Position numbers and translations under genes: made by a program | Shown: positions 19,841 through 31,807 of the stretch, piece after piece | Numbering within the stretch: position 1 is the stretch's first letter | How the letters are laid out: each line of letters starts with the position of its first letter | Assembly (NCBI GenBank): GCA_001600455.1 | Contig: BCKC01000009.1 | Coordinates: 930,001-994,000 of the forward strand | Reading direction: 5' to 3' | Origin: Endocalyx cinctus | Lineage: Eukaryota; Ascomycota; Sordariomycetes; Amphisphaeriales; Apiosporaceae | Length of the DNA: 64,000 bases | The notes under the pieces: model-generated | Database searches by the model: none | Told to the model about the DNA's origin: nothing | Seen by the model: only the letters and a program-made list of their open reading frames with translations

Positions 19841-20371
19841 TATGTTTTTTATGTTTGTTTAAAAGTAGTTTGGTAATTTGGCAATTGTTGATATGTTGGT
19901 GGTCGTGATCGATTTAATTGATTTTTTTTTTTTTCTTTTAGGCCAAGGAATCCACTTAATAATACCTCCCGTTCCTTAGCTTGATCCACTCAGGCCACTC
20001 CCTACTGTGTACATATAAAACATTTAAACGGGCACTATTGGATACCCCACGTTTTTGCAATTATCGATAAGAAATTGTCTCCATAATTCAAGTCCCTCTC
20101 CGCCACTCTCAGACTCCCCAAGCTTGCCAAGCTTAGGTACTGCAGCAAGTATATAAGCACTGTATTGCAGTATTCTCGATATATATAACTGCCAGCACCT
20201 GCCTAGGTAGGTATATACCTAGGTAAGTCCATAGTACCACGGCGGCATGGCTCCATGGATTCTTCGATTTCTATTTTCCCCTTTTATTTCATTAACCCAG
20301 ACATCTACTCTGTATATACTTGAATCTTAAACATATACACATTTCGCTCCACTGAGTCTAGATCAAGAAAG
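19841..20371. other. Divergent promoter between rrp15 and the dioxygenase
   Basis: Contains a CCTAGGTAGGTATATACCTAGGTA-like palindromic stretch (about 20200-20224) of a type that recurs in other intergenic regions of the window. No coding frame seen. Confidence 0.6.
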
Positions 20372-21961
20372 ATGTCTTTCATAAACAAAACCAGTCGGTT
20401 TTTCATACCGACCAGCCACCAAATCGGTCGTACTCTTCTTCCTCGACGAGCCTTTATATGCCCTCGTCGCTTGTATCAATCAAACCCAACCCCCCTCACT
20501 GAATCACCCGCTGAATCCTCCACTGAGCCCTCCACTGAGCCCTCCACTGAGCCCTCCACTGAGCCCTCCACTGAATCCTCCACCGAACCCTCCATTGAAC
20601 CAGTGTTAGATGATAAGACAGACCTACCTAACAAGACAAACAAGACAAACAACCTAATCATATCAGGCCGCCTCGCAGCTGCTATCCGCCAATTCGATCA
20701 TGCTCCGGATTTCCGATTCCCAATTATCTCCACATCCGATGTCCGCCCAGAAGTTACCCTATATAGTAGCCATGTACACCTCAATTCTCCGGTAGGAAAG
20801 AAAGGATGGAAACAGGGATGGGATCTTCCATTACCGTGGCTTCGCGATGCTTGCGATTGTCACCTATGTGTCGACCCTTCATCCGGCCAGAAACAATTTG
20901 CAACCCTGGATATTCCACGAGATCAGTTATCCGTTTCCCGTCTATACCGAGGCGACGATGGCTTTTTTGAGATAACCTGGAAAGACGACTTTTTTACTCA
21001 CGATGAACATGTTTCACGGTTTCCGTATTCTCTATTCCAAAATAAACACGTCTGCATCCCAAAACAGCTCTGGGATGCCTCCGACTTGGAATCGGCCAAT
21101 CTGTTTATAGATTACGAGCGCTTCATGTCTGGAGATCAGAAGTATGTTTCTGCCATGTCAAAACTGTGGGAATATGGCTTAATCGTCCTAAAAAATGTGC
21201 CTGAAGACGAAGAAGCTGTCAAGAACATTGGGGGCATGCTCGGTCATCTGCAGAACACCTTGTATGGCATGACCTGGGATGTCGTGGCTAAAGAAAAGGC
21301 TGAGAATATCGCTTATACCGGCGCCTCTCTAGGTCTCCACCAAGACTTACTCTACATTGCATCAGTTCCCCGATTGCAAATTCTACATTGTCTCAAAAAC
21401 TCTTGTGAAGGTGGCGAATCTCTCTTCAGTTCGGGCCTCCGAGCTATGTGGCAGATGGTTCTCGCTCACCCTGACATGGCGCATACTCTTATGGAAGCCC
21501 AAACATTGTATCGCTACGAACAAGGAGATAATCACTACGAAAAAAGACGGGCCGTCTTTAACAAGTTGGCGCACCCGTATTGGTCGCCACCTTTTCAATC
21601 TCCTCAGCAACCGATGATCGCACGAGGCCCGCCGTATTACAAGGCGTTCACGAAAGCTACCAAGACGTTTGTCGACCTCTTAGAAGATGAGAGATATGTT
21701 TACAAGTACAAGATGCAGCCGGGAGACTGTGTGATATTTGATAATCGGGAGATTTTGCATGGACGCGCTCAATTCGATCCTTCGTCAGGCGAGCGCTGGC
21801 TAAAGGGTGCCTATATTGATAACTCGTCGTATCACAGTAAGATGCGCTCGATAGTTGAATCTTTCCCAGGATCACGCCCTCGTTCGTTTCTTAAAGCCGC
21901 AGAAATATCACTTAGACGAAACGAGAAGTACCGCGTGGCTCCAATAATTCCCTTTGTTTAA
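20372..21961 (+). CDS. Gamma-butyrobetaine dioxygenase-like Fe(II)/2-oxoglutarate enzyme
   Basis: Family members hydroxylate gamma-butyrobetaine or trimethyllysine in carnitine synthesis. Single exon, 529 residues. The N-terminus (SRFFIPTSHQIGRTLLPRRA) looks like a mitochondrial presequence and is followed by a tetrapeptide TEPS repeat. The N-terminal zinc-binding domain is clear: LPLPWLRDACDCHLCVDP with C-x-C-x2-C, and a His downstream in FFTHDEHVSRFP. The TauD-type catalytic domain has GASLGLHQDLLY (His-x-Asp iron ligands), and the distal part DNREILHGRAQF with the second iron His, followed by RWLKGAYIDNSS with the Arg that would hold 2-oxoglutarate. Length is somewhat above the usual 400-450 because of the presequence and repeat. 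Whether it is the butyrobetaine or the trimethyllysine enzyme, or another substrate, cannot be told here. Confidence 0.85.
   Translation: MSFINKTSRFFIPTSHQIGRTLLPRRAFICPRRLYQSNPTPLTESPAESSTEPSTEPSTEPSTEPSTESSTEPSIEPVLDDKTDLPNKTNKTNNLIISGRLAAAIRQFDHAPDFRFPIISTSDVRPEVTLYSSHVHLNSPVGKKGWKQGWDLPLPWLRDACDCHLCVDPSSGQKQFATLDIPRDQLSVSRLYRGDDGFFEITWKDDFFTHDEHVSRFPYSLFQNKHVCIPKQLWDASDLESANLFIDYERFMSGDQKYVSAMSKLWEYGLIVLKNVPEDEEAVKNIGGMLGHLQNTLYGMTWDVVAKEKAENIAYTGASLGLHQDLLYIASVPRLQILHCLKNSCEGGESLFSSGLRAMWQMVLAHPDMAHTLMEAQTLYRYEQGDNHYEKRRAVFNKLAHPYWSPPFQSPQQPMIARGPPYYKAFTKATKTFVDLLEDERYVYKYKMQPGDCVIFDNREILHGRAQFDPSSGERWLKGAYIDNSSYHSKMRSIVESFPGSRPRSFLKAAEISLRRNEKYRVAPIIPFV
20516..20602 (+). repeat. 12-bp in-frame tandem repeat coding TEPS units
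   Basis: Unit close to CCACTGAGCCCT, about seven copies, the last ones degenerate (TESS, TEPSIEP). It lies between presequence and catalytic domain of the dioxygenase, probably a flexible linker. Confidence 0.9.
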
Positions 21962-22219
21962 TTATATACCTCCGTACGGATTGTGCATAAGCATTATAGA
22001 AACTGCTTGTACTAGAACAAATAGGGGCAGGAAAAACAGGTTGACCTATATAATCAAGTCTAAGGTAGTCATATTTGACTCTGTAACAATGTGTTTGCGT
22101 GTCTAGTTATACCAGATAAATTAATTGTAAAAAGGCCGCGGAAGGTGCCAGCTAACAAGCTTCTGTTTCGTTGTCTCGCCCTCGATCCCTGTCCCCTATC
22201 TTTTTTCCAGACCTCAAAA

Positions 22220-24043
22220 CTAGCCTTCAGATCTCAGATTGATTACAATAAAACTCGCTGACATAGCGGGAAGTCCACTAACAGTTAGATCCTCGCCTGC
22301 CAGCTGCCAGTTTAACCCGCCAAAGGGCACAGACTCGATACTAGTTGCGGTAGCGGGTATAGTAACCGATACCGTTCCAACGAGGTCCACGTACCCGCCA
22401 TTCACCACGCTTACCATCATGCGGTCGGCCTGGATCCAGTACGCGATATCGACGACGTCGACCGAGGCGGGATCGGACGAGGACAACTTCCCCGCGGGCC
22501 TCCCGCCGAGCAAGAAGTCGCGCACGGGCGAGGCGGTGACGACGCTCGCCATCTCGGAATGGACGTCGAACAGGTCGAGGTTGGCCGGCCAGGTCCAGCC
22601 GAAGATGCCGGACACGCCGCGGTTGAAGGCGAGCGCGTTCATGACGCGGGCCTCGCCCGCGGTCGGGTCGCGGAACCAGTAATCCTCCCCGTGGAAGACT
22701 TGCGGGTTGTGAAATTTGGGAAGGGGCCATCGCCCCAGCCAGCTTTCGTACCGGTTCAGATCGTCGAACCGCGAGGATACGTCCTGGACCGCGCCCTCGC
22801 AGTTGTCGCACCCGCAGTCCCCGAGAGTCGCGTTGCAGGCCGTGCCCCACTTCGAAAACGTCCCGTTGATCCCGATCGGGTACGGGTCCGCCATGAGGAT
22901 GTCCGCCCCCGAGGAGTACTCCCCGAAGTAGTAGTCTTGGCAGTTTAGCGTCACGGCTACGGGGTGGTACGGGTCCAGAGAGTGGATCAGCTCTTGCGCC
23001 GCTGGCGCTTCGTCGAAGGGGTATTGCCAACCGTCGGGTCTATATAGGTTTTTTTTTATGTTAGCAGAATTACTCTTACTTATCTTTCTAGCTACATTGG
23101 CCGTTCCCCGAGATTAGCGTATATATGGGACGTACTCATCAGCGGACCAATATGCGAATAACGAAGAATGATGCTTGATAGTGTTAACTCTAGTTTCCGT
23201 CTCCGTGAGATTTCGAAACGAGCCACGGAGATCAAACATGAAATGAAGACCTAGCTCATCCATAGTATCGTAGACGGGATTTGTATCGGCGAAGCCCGCG
23301 AGGGAAACTATGGCGTTCAGGCCCTGGCCGTTGCTCGTGTACTCATTTACGAAGTCCACGGTGGCCGCCGTGTCGTTTGACCCGTTATACAAGCCGTAAA
23401 ACCCGTAAGGGAGCAGCGGTACGAACTCGTCATCCGTCTGGGCGTTTCTGAAAAGTAAACCACCGTTCAGGTTATCGATCTTAGTAGCGCTACCGCCTTC
23501 CGGGATCTCCGGAAGATATAAGAACGAACTCGTAGCCGTGTAGTTCTTATCGCCGTAGACGGAAGACCCGAAAAACACGACGTCCCGGGCGGTCGCGCTA
23601 GGCTCGAGACCGCCGAGGTCGAAGGCGAACTCCGAGGGGGCCGTCGCGTTCACGGGGATCCGGCCCTGGACCAAGGGCGCGTCGTCCGCGACCAGGTTGA
23701 TGGAGAAGACGAGCTCGGTGAAGGGCGCGGTGGTCGAGCCGTCGCTCGTCGAGTTGACGTAGGGCGACCCGAACCAGGGCGATAGCGAGGCGTCGACGAC
23801 GAACGACGCCGCGCTCTCGCCCGCCACGTAGATGCTATAGCGCGGCTTGAACTGCACGTATAGGTTTGTGGCGTTGGTGGACGCGGGCGCGGTCGTGTGC
23901 CCGCCCGGCTCGAACGACGGGTAGCCGGCTTCGTAGACTTTTCCGCACCACCGCGGCCAGCCGACGTGCTCGCCCGTTTCCTCCTGGCCGACGGCAAGCG
24001 ACGCTAGGGACGCGCCGTTTATTAGCGTGCGGATTAGCCTCAT
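22220..24043 (-). CDS. Secreted glycosidase-like (TIM-barrel) protein
   Basis: Exons 24043-23136 and 23039-22220 join in phase (96-nt intron, GTACGT donor) to 575 residues. The start MRLIRTLINGASLASLAVGQ is a signal peptide; an upstream in-frame ATG at 24205 is less likely because it buries this signal. The first half is beta-rich with many N-glycosylation sites. The second half reads like a barrel: PYGFYGLYNG, GLNAIVSLAG, LHFMFDLRGS, SSLFAYWSADEPDGW (an acidic pair on a strand end, in the place of an acid/base residue), HPVAVTLNCQD, ADILMADPYPIG, GVSGIFGWTW. A C-terminal beta domain closes it. I recognise the layout from uncharacterised fungal secreted proteins annotated as glycoside-hydrolase-superfamily, but not a defined GH family. 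The substrate is unknown. Confidence 0.75.
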
Positions 24044-25607
24044 GGCGATACAATTCAATTGGAGGAGAAGAAGGTGTGTGGTGACGGTGGTGATTCGAGA
24101 TAAGAATACTGCCGGCGTCCTTCCACACCTTGTTCGGTGTAGACTCAAACTTTTTGAGAGTACGCTGGAATGCTCCGGGAGTTTGATTAATAGAGAGGAA
24201 AACAATTTAATTGCGTGTATTATACATTTAGACCCCGCTTAAGACACGCGTGCTTGGCCAATTGATAAAGCAAGAAGTTGCCATCATGTCAATTGATTGC
24301 AACGTTTCTCCAATTGTACGGTTTTTACACTAATTTGATGAGTGAAATCTGATCTGATCGTCCGATTAATTTATTTATCTGACTTGCCTTTTTCAGCCAA
24401 TGCTGTCATTTTATTTCGACAAGAAATTATGTTGGCTAACCCCTCGCATCTTTATGTCGATCCCCTGAATAGTGAAAGCAATGACCATTTGGTAGGTGCT
24501 TCAACATCATAGAAATGAGTTCTTGAAGTTAAGTGATTGGTTATACATGCCTTTCTTTTCTCCCTCTCTTGTTTTTATCTTTTTTAAGAACGTATTGCCC
24601 TAAATTTGGTGTTTTCACAGTTTCTTAACTTTGAATTACACATCCTTCAATGACACCTGAAAATAGCATTGCATCTTTCATGGCGTATTCCCTGCATAAT
24701 AGGTATAATCGACATGATCCTAAGTAGTTTCTTCAATTTGACCTAAACTCTCTTCTGCTTGCATTCAAGGGATTGTCAATGCCCCTAGAACTTTTATGGT
24801 CTTAAGGAGGATAGGAGGTTATGTGACCCGTAGTAAATATTTACCAACAAAAGATATTGGTACAAACAGCCCATATAGTACCCTCGCTACGAAGGATCTA
24901 GACATCAAATACACGGAGAAGAAGGGCTGGATGGCAAGTATCTCAAAATAGACCTTTGAGAGCTTGAGCCACAGGATAGCCCTTTCAATATAGGTACACC
25001 CCAGCAACAATAGATGAAGGTGAGTTCGACCGTGCGCGGCGTATCAATTCAGTTCGCCTTGCCAACTTCGCAAAATTGTTATATCGGTGAGAGAGCATGT
25101 TTCTTTGGAACGGTTTGAGGCGCACCCTGTCGTAAAACTCAGCTTGCGTATTGGTCCAACCAACTACAGGTCAAACGCGAGGAAGGCAATCGGCTTAGTA
25201 TAAATGAGCACGGCATGCTTCCAATCAATACGCCCAAGGCAAACCTTTTGTAGTCTTTATATAAGTGATCACTATGGAAATTCCATTGAACTAAATATAT
25301 AATTGGAATAATTTGTGAAAGTGCCAAAAAAAAAAATAAGGAGATAAAGAAGATCGGTAGTCGTTTCACAACTACCGGATTGTACTGCTAGCGGATCATG
25401 TACGGGGTGTCTGTAGCGCTAAAACTTACCGAGGTCTAGGCCTGAAAGCCCATAACATGATTTTTTTTTCTTTTTCTCCCTTACATGTCTACCTCGAATT
25501 ACGCTGCTCACCTTCATTCACTATTAACTGTTTAACACCCCAGTCATCTTGTTATGCTAATAGATAATTGTGATATATTCTCATTTTCCCTTCGCCGATA
25601 ACTTAAA
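24044..25607. other. Gene-poor intergenic region
   Basis: About 1.56 kb, AT-rich, with only frames under 80 codons and no motif. It holds the glycosidase-like gene promoter on one side and the thioesterase promoter on the other. Confidence 0.6.
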
Positions 25608-26168
25608 ATGCTAGATCCCAGGCCATTGGATTTTGATCGCAAGTATTTTGAATCGATCTCTTGGTGTGCTCAACACCTTAAGGATCCTAATCTTGTCATC
25701 GAATCCCCACTATGTCGTGAGCCGACATCCACTGGTTTGAACCGTCTCTTATCCACCACCATAAACACACCAGATACCATCTCAGCGATGATACAGGTCT
25801 ACGAGCCGCCGCCACCAAAGGCGCGCTTAGATGAAGTTAAAGCATTCTTAGCCCTAGGCCCCGATCTTAACGGCCATCAGGGAGTCAGCCATGGTGGTAT
25901 AGTGGCCCTGATCTTAGACGAAGTTACCGGCCTCTTACCTGCCATTAACCAAGAGCGCATTTCTGTTCCGGAAGGCCAGTATGTGACGGCTTATCTAAAC
26001 ACGACGTACATTAAGCCAGTTCCTACTTCGGCGACGATCCTCGTTCGTGCTAAGTGCACCAGAGCAGACGGTCGAAAGTATTATATGAAGGGATCTATCG
26101 AAGACGAACGCGGCGATATATTGGCCCGTGCCGACGTATTATATATCGCTTTGAGAAGTAGTCTTTGA
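25608..26168 (+). CDS. Hotdog-fold acyl-CoA thioesterase
   Basis: Single exon, 186 residues, the usual size for the THEM4/PaaI-like 4HBT superfamily. The central motif HQGVSHGGIVALILDEVTGL gives the characteristic HGG segment followed by the long hotdog helix with its Asp/Glu catalytic position. Further family blocks are VTAYLNTTYIKPVPTSATIL and the beta strands RKYYMKGSIEDERGDILAR. The N-terminal 75 residues are unassigned and lack a clear targeting signal. It probably hydrolyses acyl-CoA esters; chain length is unknown. It stands alone between two gene-poor regions. Confidence 0.87.
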   Translation: MLDPRPLDFDRKYFESISWCAQHLKDPNLVIESPLCREPTSTGLNRLLSTTINTPDTISAMIQVYEPPPPKARLDEVKAFLALGPDLNGHQGVSHGGIVALILDEVTGLLPAINQERISVPEGQYVTAYLNTTYIKPVPTSATILVRAKCTRADGRKYYMKGSIEDERGDILARADVLYIALRSSL

Positions 26169-28187
26169 TTGCGCTCACTCGCTTTTTGAGTTGGGCTCTA
26201 TGAATATACCGTTTTGCCGTTCAGCTCTAATAGCAGATACGGTAAACTAATAAGACATTGCATACCGCTGGATAATCTATACCTTGGATCTCTTGACACC
26301 AAGCTAAACCTGTTCTCGCTCCCAGAGTCGTTGGAAAGCTGCCATTATATACTTCTCGCACTCACTCCTTATAGCCGTTGTGAGTAGGCTGGGTAGTGGG
26401 GCACTCTCTCGTGTAGGCCAAGGCGGTCTTAGTATTTCCATTTCAAGGGAATACCATAATAATTCAATAGTACTAGAAGAGATACACGGTATAGATATTT
26501 TCGTGGCAGCTGTTGATATCTCAACGCACGATGGGCCAAATATCGACTCCAATGTCGGACTACAAATAAATGACTTGAGCCCGCCCTTCGTCGTTTTCTC
26601 CGGGAAAAGAGCGCTGGGAATGAGAAGAGGCGCGCCTTATCACGATCATGTTTAGATGATTTCTCCGGATTTAGGAGGCTGGATTTGACGATGGGGCGCG
26701 TCATCTGACATGGGTATGCCGTTCCTAAGACTCGCGTGGGGATTTTTGCCAAGAGATAGGCAGCTCCTGTTCCTCGACTGGATTGCACATTTCTATTACA
26801 TATACTACAGTTTCTGTTAGCATTATTCCGTATTCTGGTGATAGCCGTTATAAAATACATACATTTGGTTTGATAGTGTGATTCTCAATTAATTAATTAA
26901 GATTGTGTCTATGACAATCACTCTACCTTCAGCCTAGCGTTCGATTGACTTCGACGTCGTTATTCCACCATCACTCCAGTCTCTTTTACTTCGTTTCATT
27001 AGGCCTTAAACCCGCATCACTAGCTGCTACAGTAAGACATTTAAATCCACAACTGCGATCTATGAGTCAATGATCTGAAGTCTTACATGAGGTTTTTTCG
27101 CTGTGGAGGAAGTACAATATTACCGGGAGGATTCCATGCAGATCCAATTCTCTAACCCATCGCCTATAAAAGGTTTATTAATCGAATATTATACACAGCA
27201 TACTCGTTCGAGACTTTTGTATGCTCAACAACGTGGAAATCAAGCAACTTAGATCAGCCCACATAAACCCGTTCGGAAGCTTACCGATATGGGTCCGGCA
27301 ACTGTTAGATAGTCGGATTATGTCTACACCGCTGAAAGTAGAAGATGTAGCCGAGTAGTTTATAAACTAATGTTGCTGCTATCTTGAATAATTCTCATTA
27401 TAAAAGAATTTCATCAGTTTTGATACCGAGTGCCCTTCTATCGGTGGTTTGACCGGCAAGGTCCGGTGATTTTCTCCATGACAATATATTTCATCTTTTG
27501 TGCTGTCCAAAAACTCATATTAGAGTTAAAATATGTAAGCATCTAAAACTTTTGGTAAGAGCAGGTTTCAGCGGCCTATCAAAGCCGACGTACGTAGATG
27601 GTGATAACACCTCGCTGGATCTACATATGCGCTGTAAAATACTTTATTAGGAGTGACACAGCATATAAATCCGGCCTTATCCGAAATCTGCACAATTCGC
27701 AAGGGGAATTGGCTTATCAATCCAACGAGGACCAGAACCACAAAATGAGAATACATTGAACGTCAGCTTATCTCCAGTGCAAACGCATTACGGGGAACAT
27801 TCTTTAGCCTCTGAATCCCCGAAGATGCTCCACCGATTACCCAGGAAAATGGAGAACTTAATCGAATATCACCTGCCTGATAAGGAAATCATGCTTGTTC
27901 ATCTCAACAGCCTCAGTGACTTATCCCCATCATCTGGCTGGCCGATGAGTTCTCCAGAAGAGTTTACCAGTTGGTCCATACCTGCATGCATAGGGTGACG
28001 CCCTTCTGCAGCTATACCGGCGGCCGCGTAGAGCGATTAACCAGAAACCCGGTAATCTACGGCATGCCAGCAAAAATGTATATATATATATATAAGTTCC
28101 CTGCTAGCAGGGTAGCGAAAGCAGAGAGCCCGCACAGCTTCTCACTCTCTACCGCACCCTACCCCTCCACGGCTACGCGTTGCGAAG
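26169..28187. other. Gene-poor intergenic region
   Basis: About 2 kb. Overlapping frames at 26304-26860 (both strands) and 27756-27998 show no domain; a minus-strand frame at 26304-26552 could be a worn remnant, but I cannot place it. A short (TA)n run at 28078-28093 lies about 95 bp before the oxidase start. Confidence 0.55.
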
Positions 28188-31006
28188 ATGAAAAAGTTTA
28201 TTTTTGCGCTTGCCGCCGGGCAAGCTCTTGCCACGGCCTCCCCTAGCTCGCTGCCAATCAAGCTCGAGACAAGATCTAAGCTGAGCTCTCGCCTTGCTAA
28301 TATTCACGTCTCCGTCGTCGACGCCGTCGGAGGGCCGATTACGTACACCTACGGATCGTGCACGGGAAACGAGATTCAGGATACGGACTACGTCATCAAC
28401 GAGAGCGCAAGTGCGAGCGATTCTCGTCTCGTCTGGGTTCTTCCGGAGGATGTGCAGACCGGTGGATGCATCTCGGCTTGGGACTCGCAGGGTAACCTGG
28501 TGGGTCGAAGCGCGCCCCAGAAGTCCGAATTAAAGAAGCGAAACCTGGAAAAGAGGGGTTCTTTCACCGTGACAATGGACAACTCCACGGGTATCGACAC
28601 TTGGGGTCCTTGGTTCGACGGAGTTGAGCTTCTACAGGCCAAGAACTTGAGCGCTATCGATGTTGAGAAGCAAAAGTCGAAAGAGATTGCCATCGTCGGA
28701 GCTGGCATGGCTGGGCTGCAGGCCTGGTTAATTCTACACCAATCTGGACTTACCAACATCAAAATTCTTGAAGCTGGTCAGAGGTTGGGTGGCCGGGTTC
28801 ATACGGAATACCTATCTGGCGGCCCGTTCGATTATTCCTACCAAGAGATGGGACCGATGCGATTCCCGTCTACGTACACGGCCGATAACGTAACTTACAA
28901 CATCTCAGATCACCAAATGGTATTCTTCCTAGCGGACGAGATGAACAGGCTCAATAACCACGACAAGAACTTCAGCGTCGATTTTATTCCTTGGATTCAA
29001 TCTAATGATAATGGGTTATACTACTACAACGGGGTTAAGTTAGATACTGGACTGCCCCCGACTATGGCTCAGGTGGCCGCGAACGCATCATTGAGCGCGA
29101 CTCTACCTTATGATTTATCAACGCAAAAGGTCTCAGCCGAGATCGACCCGATAGCATCGAACGTAACGCTTATGACGGAGATTGCGGTTAACATGCACAG
29201 GGCCCATAAGGACTTCCTTGGTTAGTACACTCCTAGCTTGTCGCATACTGAAAAGGCTCGAAAGGGTTTCTGACATTTCTTTTTTTCATCTAGAGAATGG
29301 CATGGATGGACTTGGCGGAGACGTGTGGTCCGGTTTTGCCTATCTTGTGAACCATTTGGGGGCTTCGTTAAACGACACAGACGTGTTGGGTTATTCGGCG
29401 TACTCCCTATGGGGTAGTGTAAGTAATACCTCCAAACTCGGCTCGTATGCGTGACTTACAATTCGCAGATATATGATGAGCTGTACTTTGGCGCAACTTC
29501 ATGGAAGACTATCGATGGAGGTATTTAGTCCTTATTTATCAATCACCAGTCCTTATTTGATTTAGTTTTATATGCTAACAGGGCAAAAGGACTCAACCGG
29601 CTGCCATTGTCTTTCCACCCCCTGGTTGACAACATCACCACAATGAACACGATGATCGAGAGAGTCCAGTGGAATGCAGAAGAGCAAAAAGTTAACCTTC
29701 AGTGGAAGAACAATTTCAAGGACCGAACTTTCCAGAACGCAACGTTCGATTATGCCATTATGGCGGTTCCCCCACCTCAGCTGAAAAAGATGCGGCTTCC
29801 AAGTAAGCGCTTCTCATCTCCAACTTACTGTTTAGGTTACGATCTAACTTGTTCACTTTCACAGGCATGCCAGCCACAATTAGCAACGCGATTGACGAGT
29901 TACCGTTCGAGGCAGCGTGTAAGGTCGCGTTGGAATACAAGACTCGGTTCTGGGAGCACTTCGAGAACCCAATCTTCGGCGGGCAGAGTGCCACTGACAT
30001 TCCTGGAATTGGATCTATTGGTACGTTAAACAATTTTTTCATTGACACTATAAGAGCTTGTTGGGTATTTCAGTCATTTGTGAATCCTGTGCTAATATGT
30101 GCTTTAATATAGTAAGTATACACTGCTCCATTATCATATGGTCGCATTATATTTTCTAGAAAAGGTAGGAATTTTTGAGCTATGGATATTATACTTACTT
30201 ATCCTAGAACTACCCGTCTTACTGCTTGAACTGTACCGGACCGGCTTCCATCCTCGCTTCGTACGCTAGCGGTGACTGGGCTTCGATCTGGGCGGCTGTA
30301 TCGGAGGAAGAACACGTGCAATGGTAAGTATAAAACTATCCCCTGACAGTAATTTTCTTCTCGTATGAGCTCTTTTATTCCGAACTTTGGCTAATGCTTC
30401 AATGACAGTGAGTATCCAAGAACCTTCGTTTGAGAATATTCCGGGTGCGCCCGGTGAAAAAGAAATTACTGACACAGGATATTTCCGACTACTAGATGTG
30501 GTCGATGCTATGGCTGAGATTCATGGAGAAGTGGCCATTGAACAGTATACGGGTAACTATAACCGCCGATGCTGGAGATTAGATCCTTACGAGACCGGAT
30601 CATGGACGAGCCCGACTATTGGTCAGCATCAGCTGTATCTCCCTGAGTACTTCAAGACGTATAATAACGTAAGTACTTAATGATCACAGCTTCAACTTTC
30701 TTCTTTTTCTAATATAAGAGTTATAGATGATCTTCATCGGTGAACACACTTCATACACCCATGCTTGGATCGCCTCGGCTCTGGAGTCGGGTGTTCGAGG
30801 AGCTGTTCAGATGCTTCTTGGTAAGTGTTCCAATACCTGTCCTAGACATACTACGGGTATACTTGAAAGTTTGGTGCTAATGCTACTGTCGTGTAGAACT
30901 TGGACTCGTTGACGAAGCCAAAGCTGCCAATGAGAAGTGGATGGGTCGGTGGATCAATGTGGTAAGTTTCCTCTCAACACGTAACGACGACGATGGTGAT
31001 AGCTAA
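28188..31006 (+). CDS. Secreted L-amino-acid oxidase (flavin amine oxidase)
   Basis: Oxidises L-amino acids to 2-oxo acids with release of ammonia and hydrogen peroxide. Inferred exons: 28188-29220, 29294-29418, 29469-29520, 29590-29802, 29865-30020, 30074-30111, 30208-30323, 30413-30668, 30727-30820 and 30897-31006, about 730 residues. The signal peptide is MKKFIFALAAGQALATASP. A pro-region ends in dibasic Kex2-like sites (LKKRNLEKRG, residues 115-124). The FAD motif is IVGAGMAGLQAW (GxGxxG at 171-176), followed by EAGQRLGGRVHTEY and the EMGPMRFP block of LAAOs. The C-terminus has FIGEHTSYTHAWIASALESG, the second flavin-binding motif. The 38-nt exon 6 and the start of exon 8, which adds about 29 residues absent from my expectation of the family, are the least certain parts. 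Confidence 0.85.
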
Positions 31007-31807
31007 CTTAACTAGTAAAAAAAAACGACGCCGTTTTTTTATGGGTTACGATTAAATGAAAGATGAAATGAGAGTCGTCTCTTAAATCTGATTAGAGTTG
31101 TTTCGGGTATAATTATAATCTAGCAAGATGCATCACTACGCAACGTATTGGTGTTTGCCTCCAGTCATAATGACTCATTATAGAATAATTGGTTAATATA
31201 TTATCTACCTAGGATCAGAAGTGAATTGAAATTCATCTATCTATGCATATATAATACCTTTATACCCTACAATTTCCATTGTTTTCACTATCTGAGGTGA
31301 ATTAGAGGGCACCCCTCGCAACCTTATTAAAAGGGGGGAGACAATGAAACATTTATATCTACCTGTTCTTTACGTACAATAGAGAATTTGTATACAATGG
31401 AATACAATGAAAACAATGGACACAATGAAACTGGCAAGTCTCAGTTTTTTTTTATAAATAGACATCTGCGTATCTTGCTTGAGCTGGATTCTTTCCAATG
31501 TCTTGAGAATACTATCTTCATATACATCTCTAAGACTCTCTCACCCGTGTCATACTTTATATTCTCTAAAGTCATCACCTTGTATCATCCATTCACTGAA
31601 ACAGCACACGAAGATTTCTGGACTGCCGAATACCTTAGATATATTCGGCCGTCTACCTATTTCACCACTTTTCTTCATATAAATACATTCATCATTCGCG
31701 ACATCTCCCACTACTTTGATAGCTTTCAACAGCATCATTGGAACTCTAATACATCTGGCTTTGTTTTCCCTTCCTAAACAGCCTTACACTTCCGATTTCC
31801 TAGCACC
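31007..31807. other. Intergenic
   Basis: AT-rich. ACAATG-rich short repeats lie at about 31340-31435. A 129-codon frame at 31388-31777 just upstream of the F-box/ankyrin start is AT-driven and lacks motifs; I take it as promoter and 5' UTR. Confidence 0.5.

Noticed and set aside
22341..23030. 229-codon minus-strand frame inside the glycosidase-like gene
   Set aside because: Arg-rich shadow of the real exon in another frame.
26304..26860. Overlapping frames that might be a worn transcription-factor fragment
   Set aside because: No zinc cluster or other motif visible; too degenerate to name.
31388..31777. 129-codon frame just upstream of the F-box/ankyrin gene
   Set aside because: AT-driven composition without motifs. 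It ends 30 bp before the real start, so it is better explained as promoter/5' UTR.
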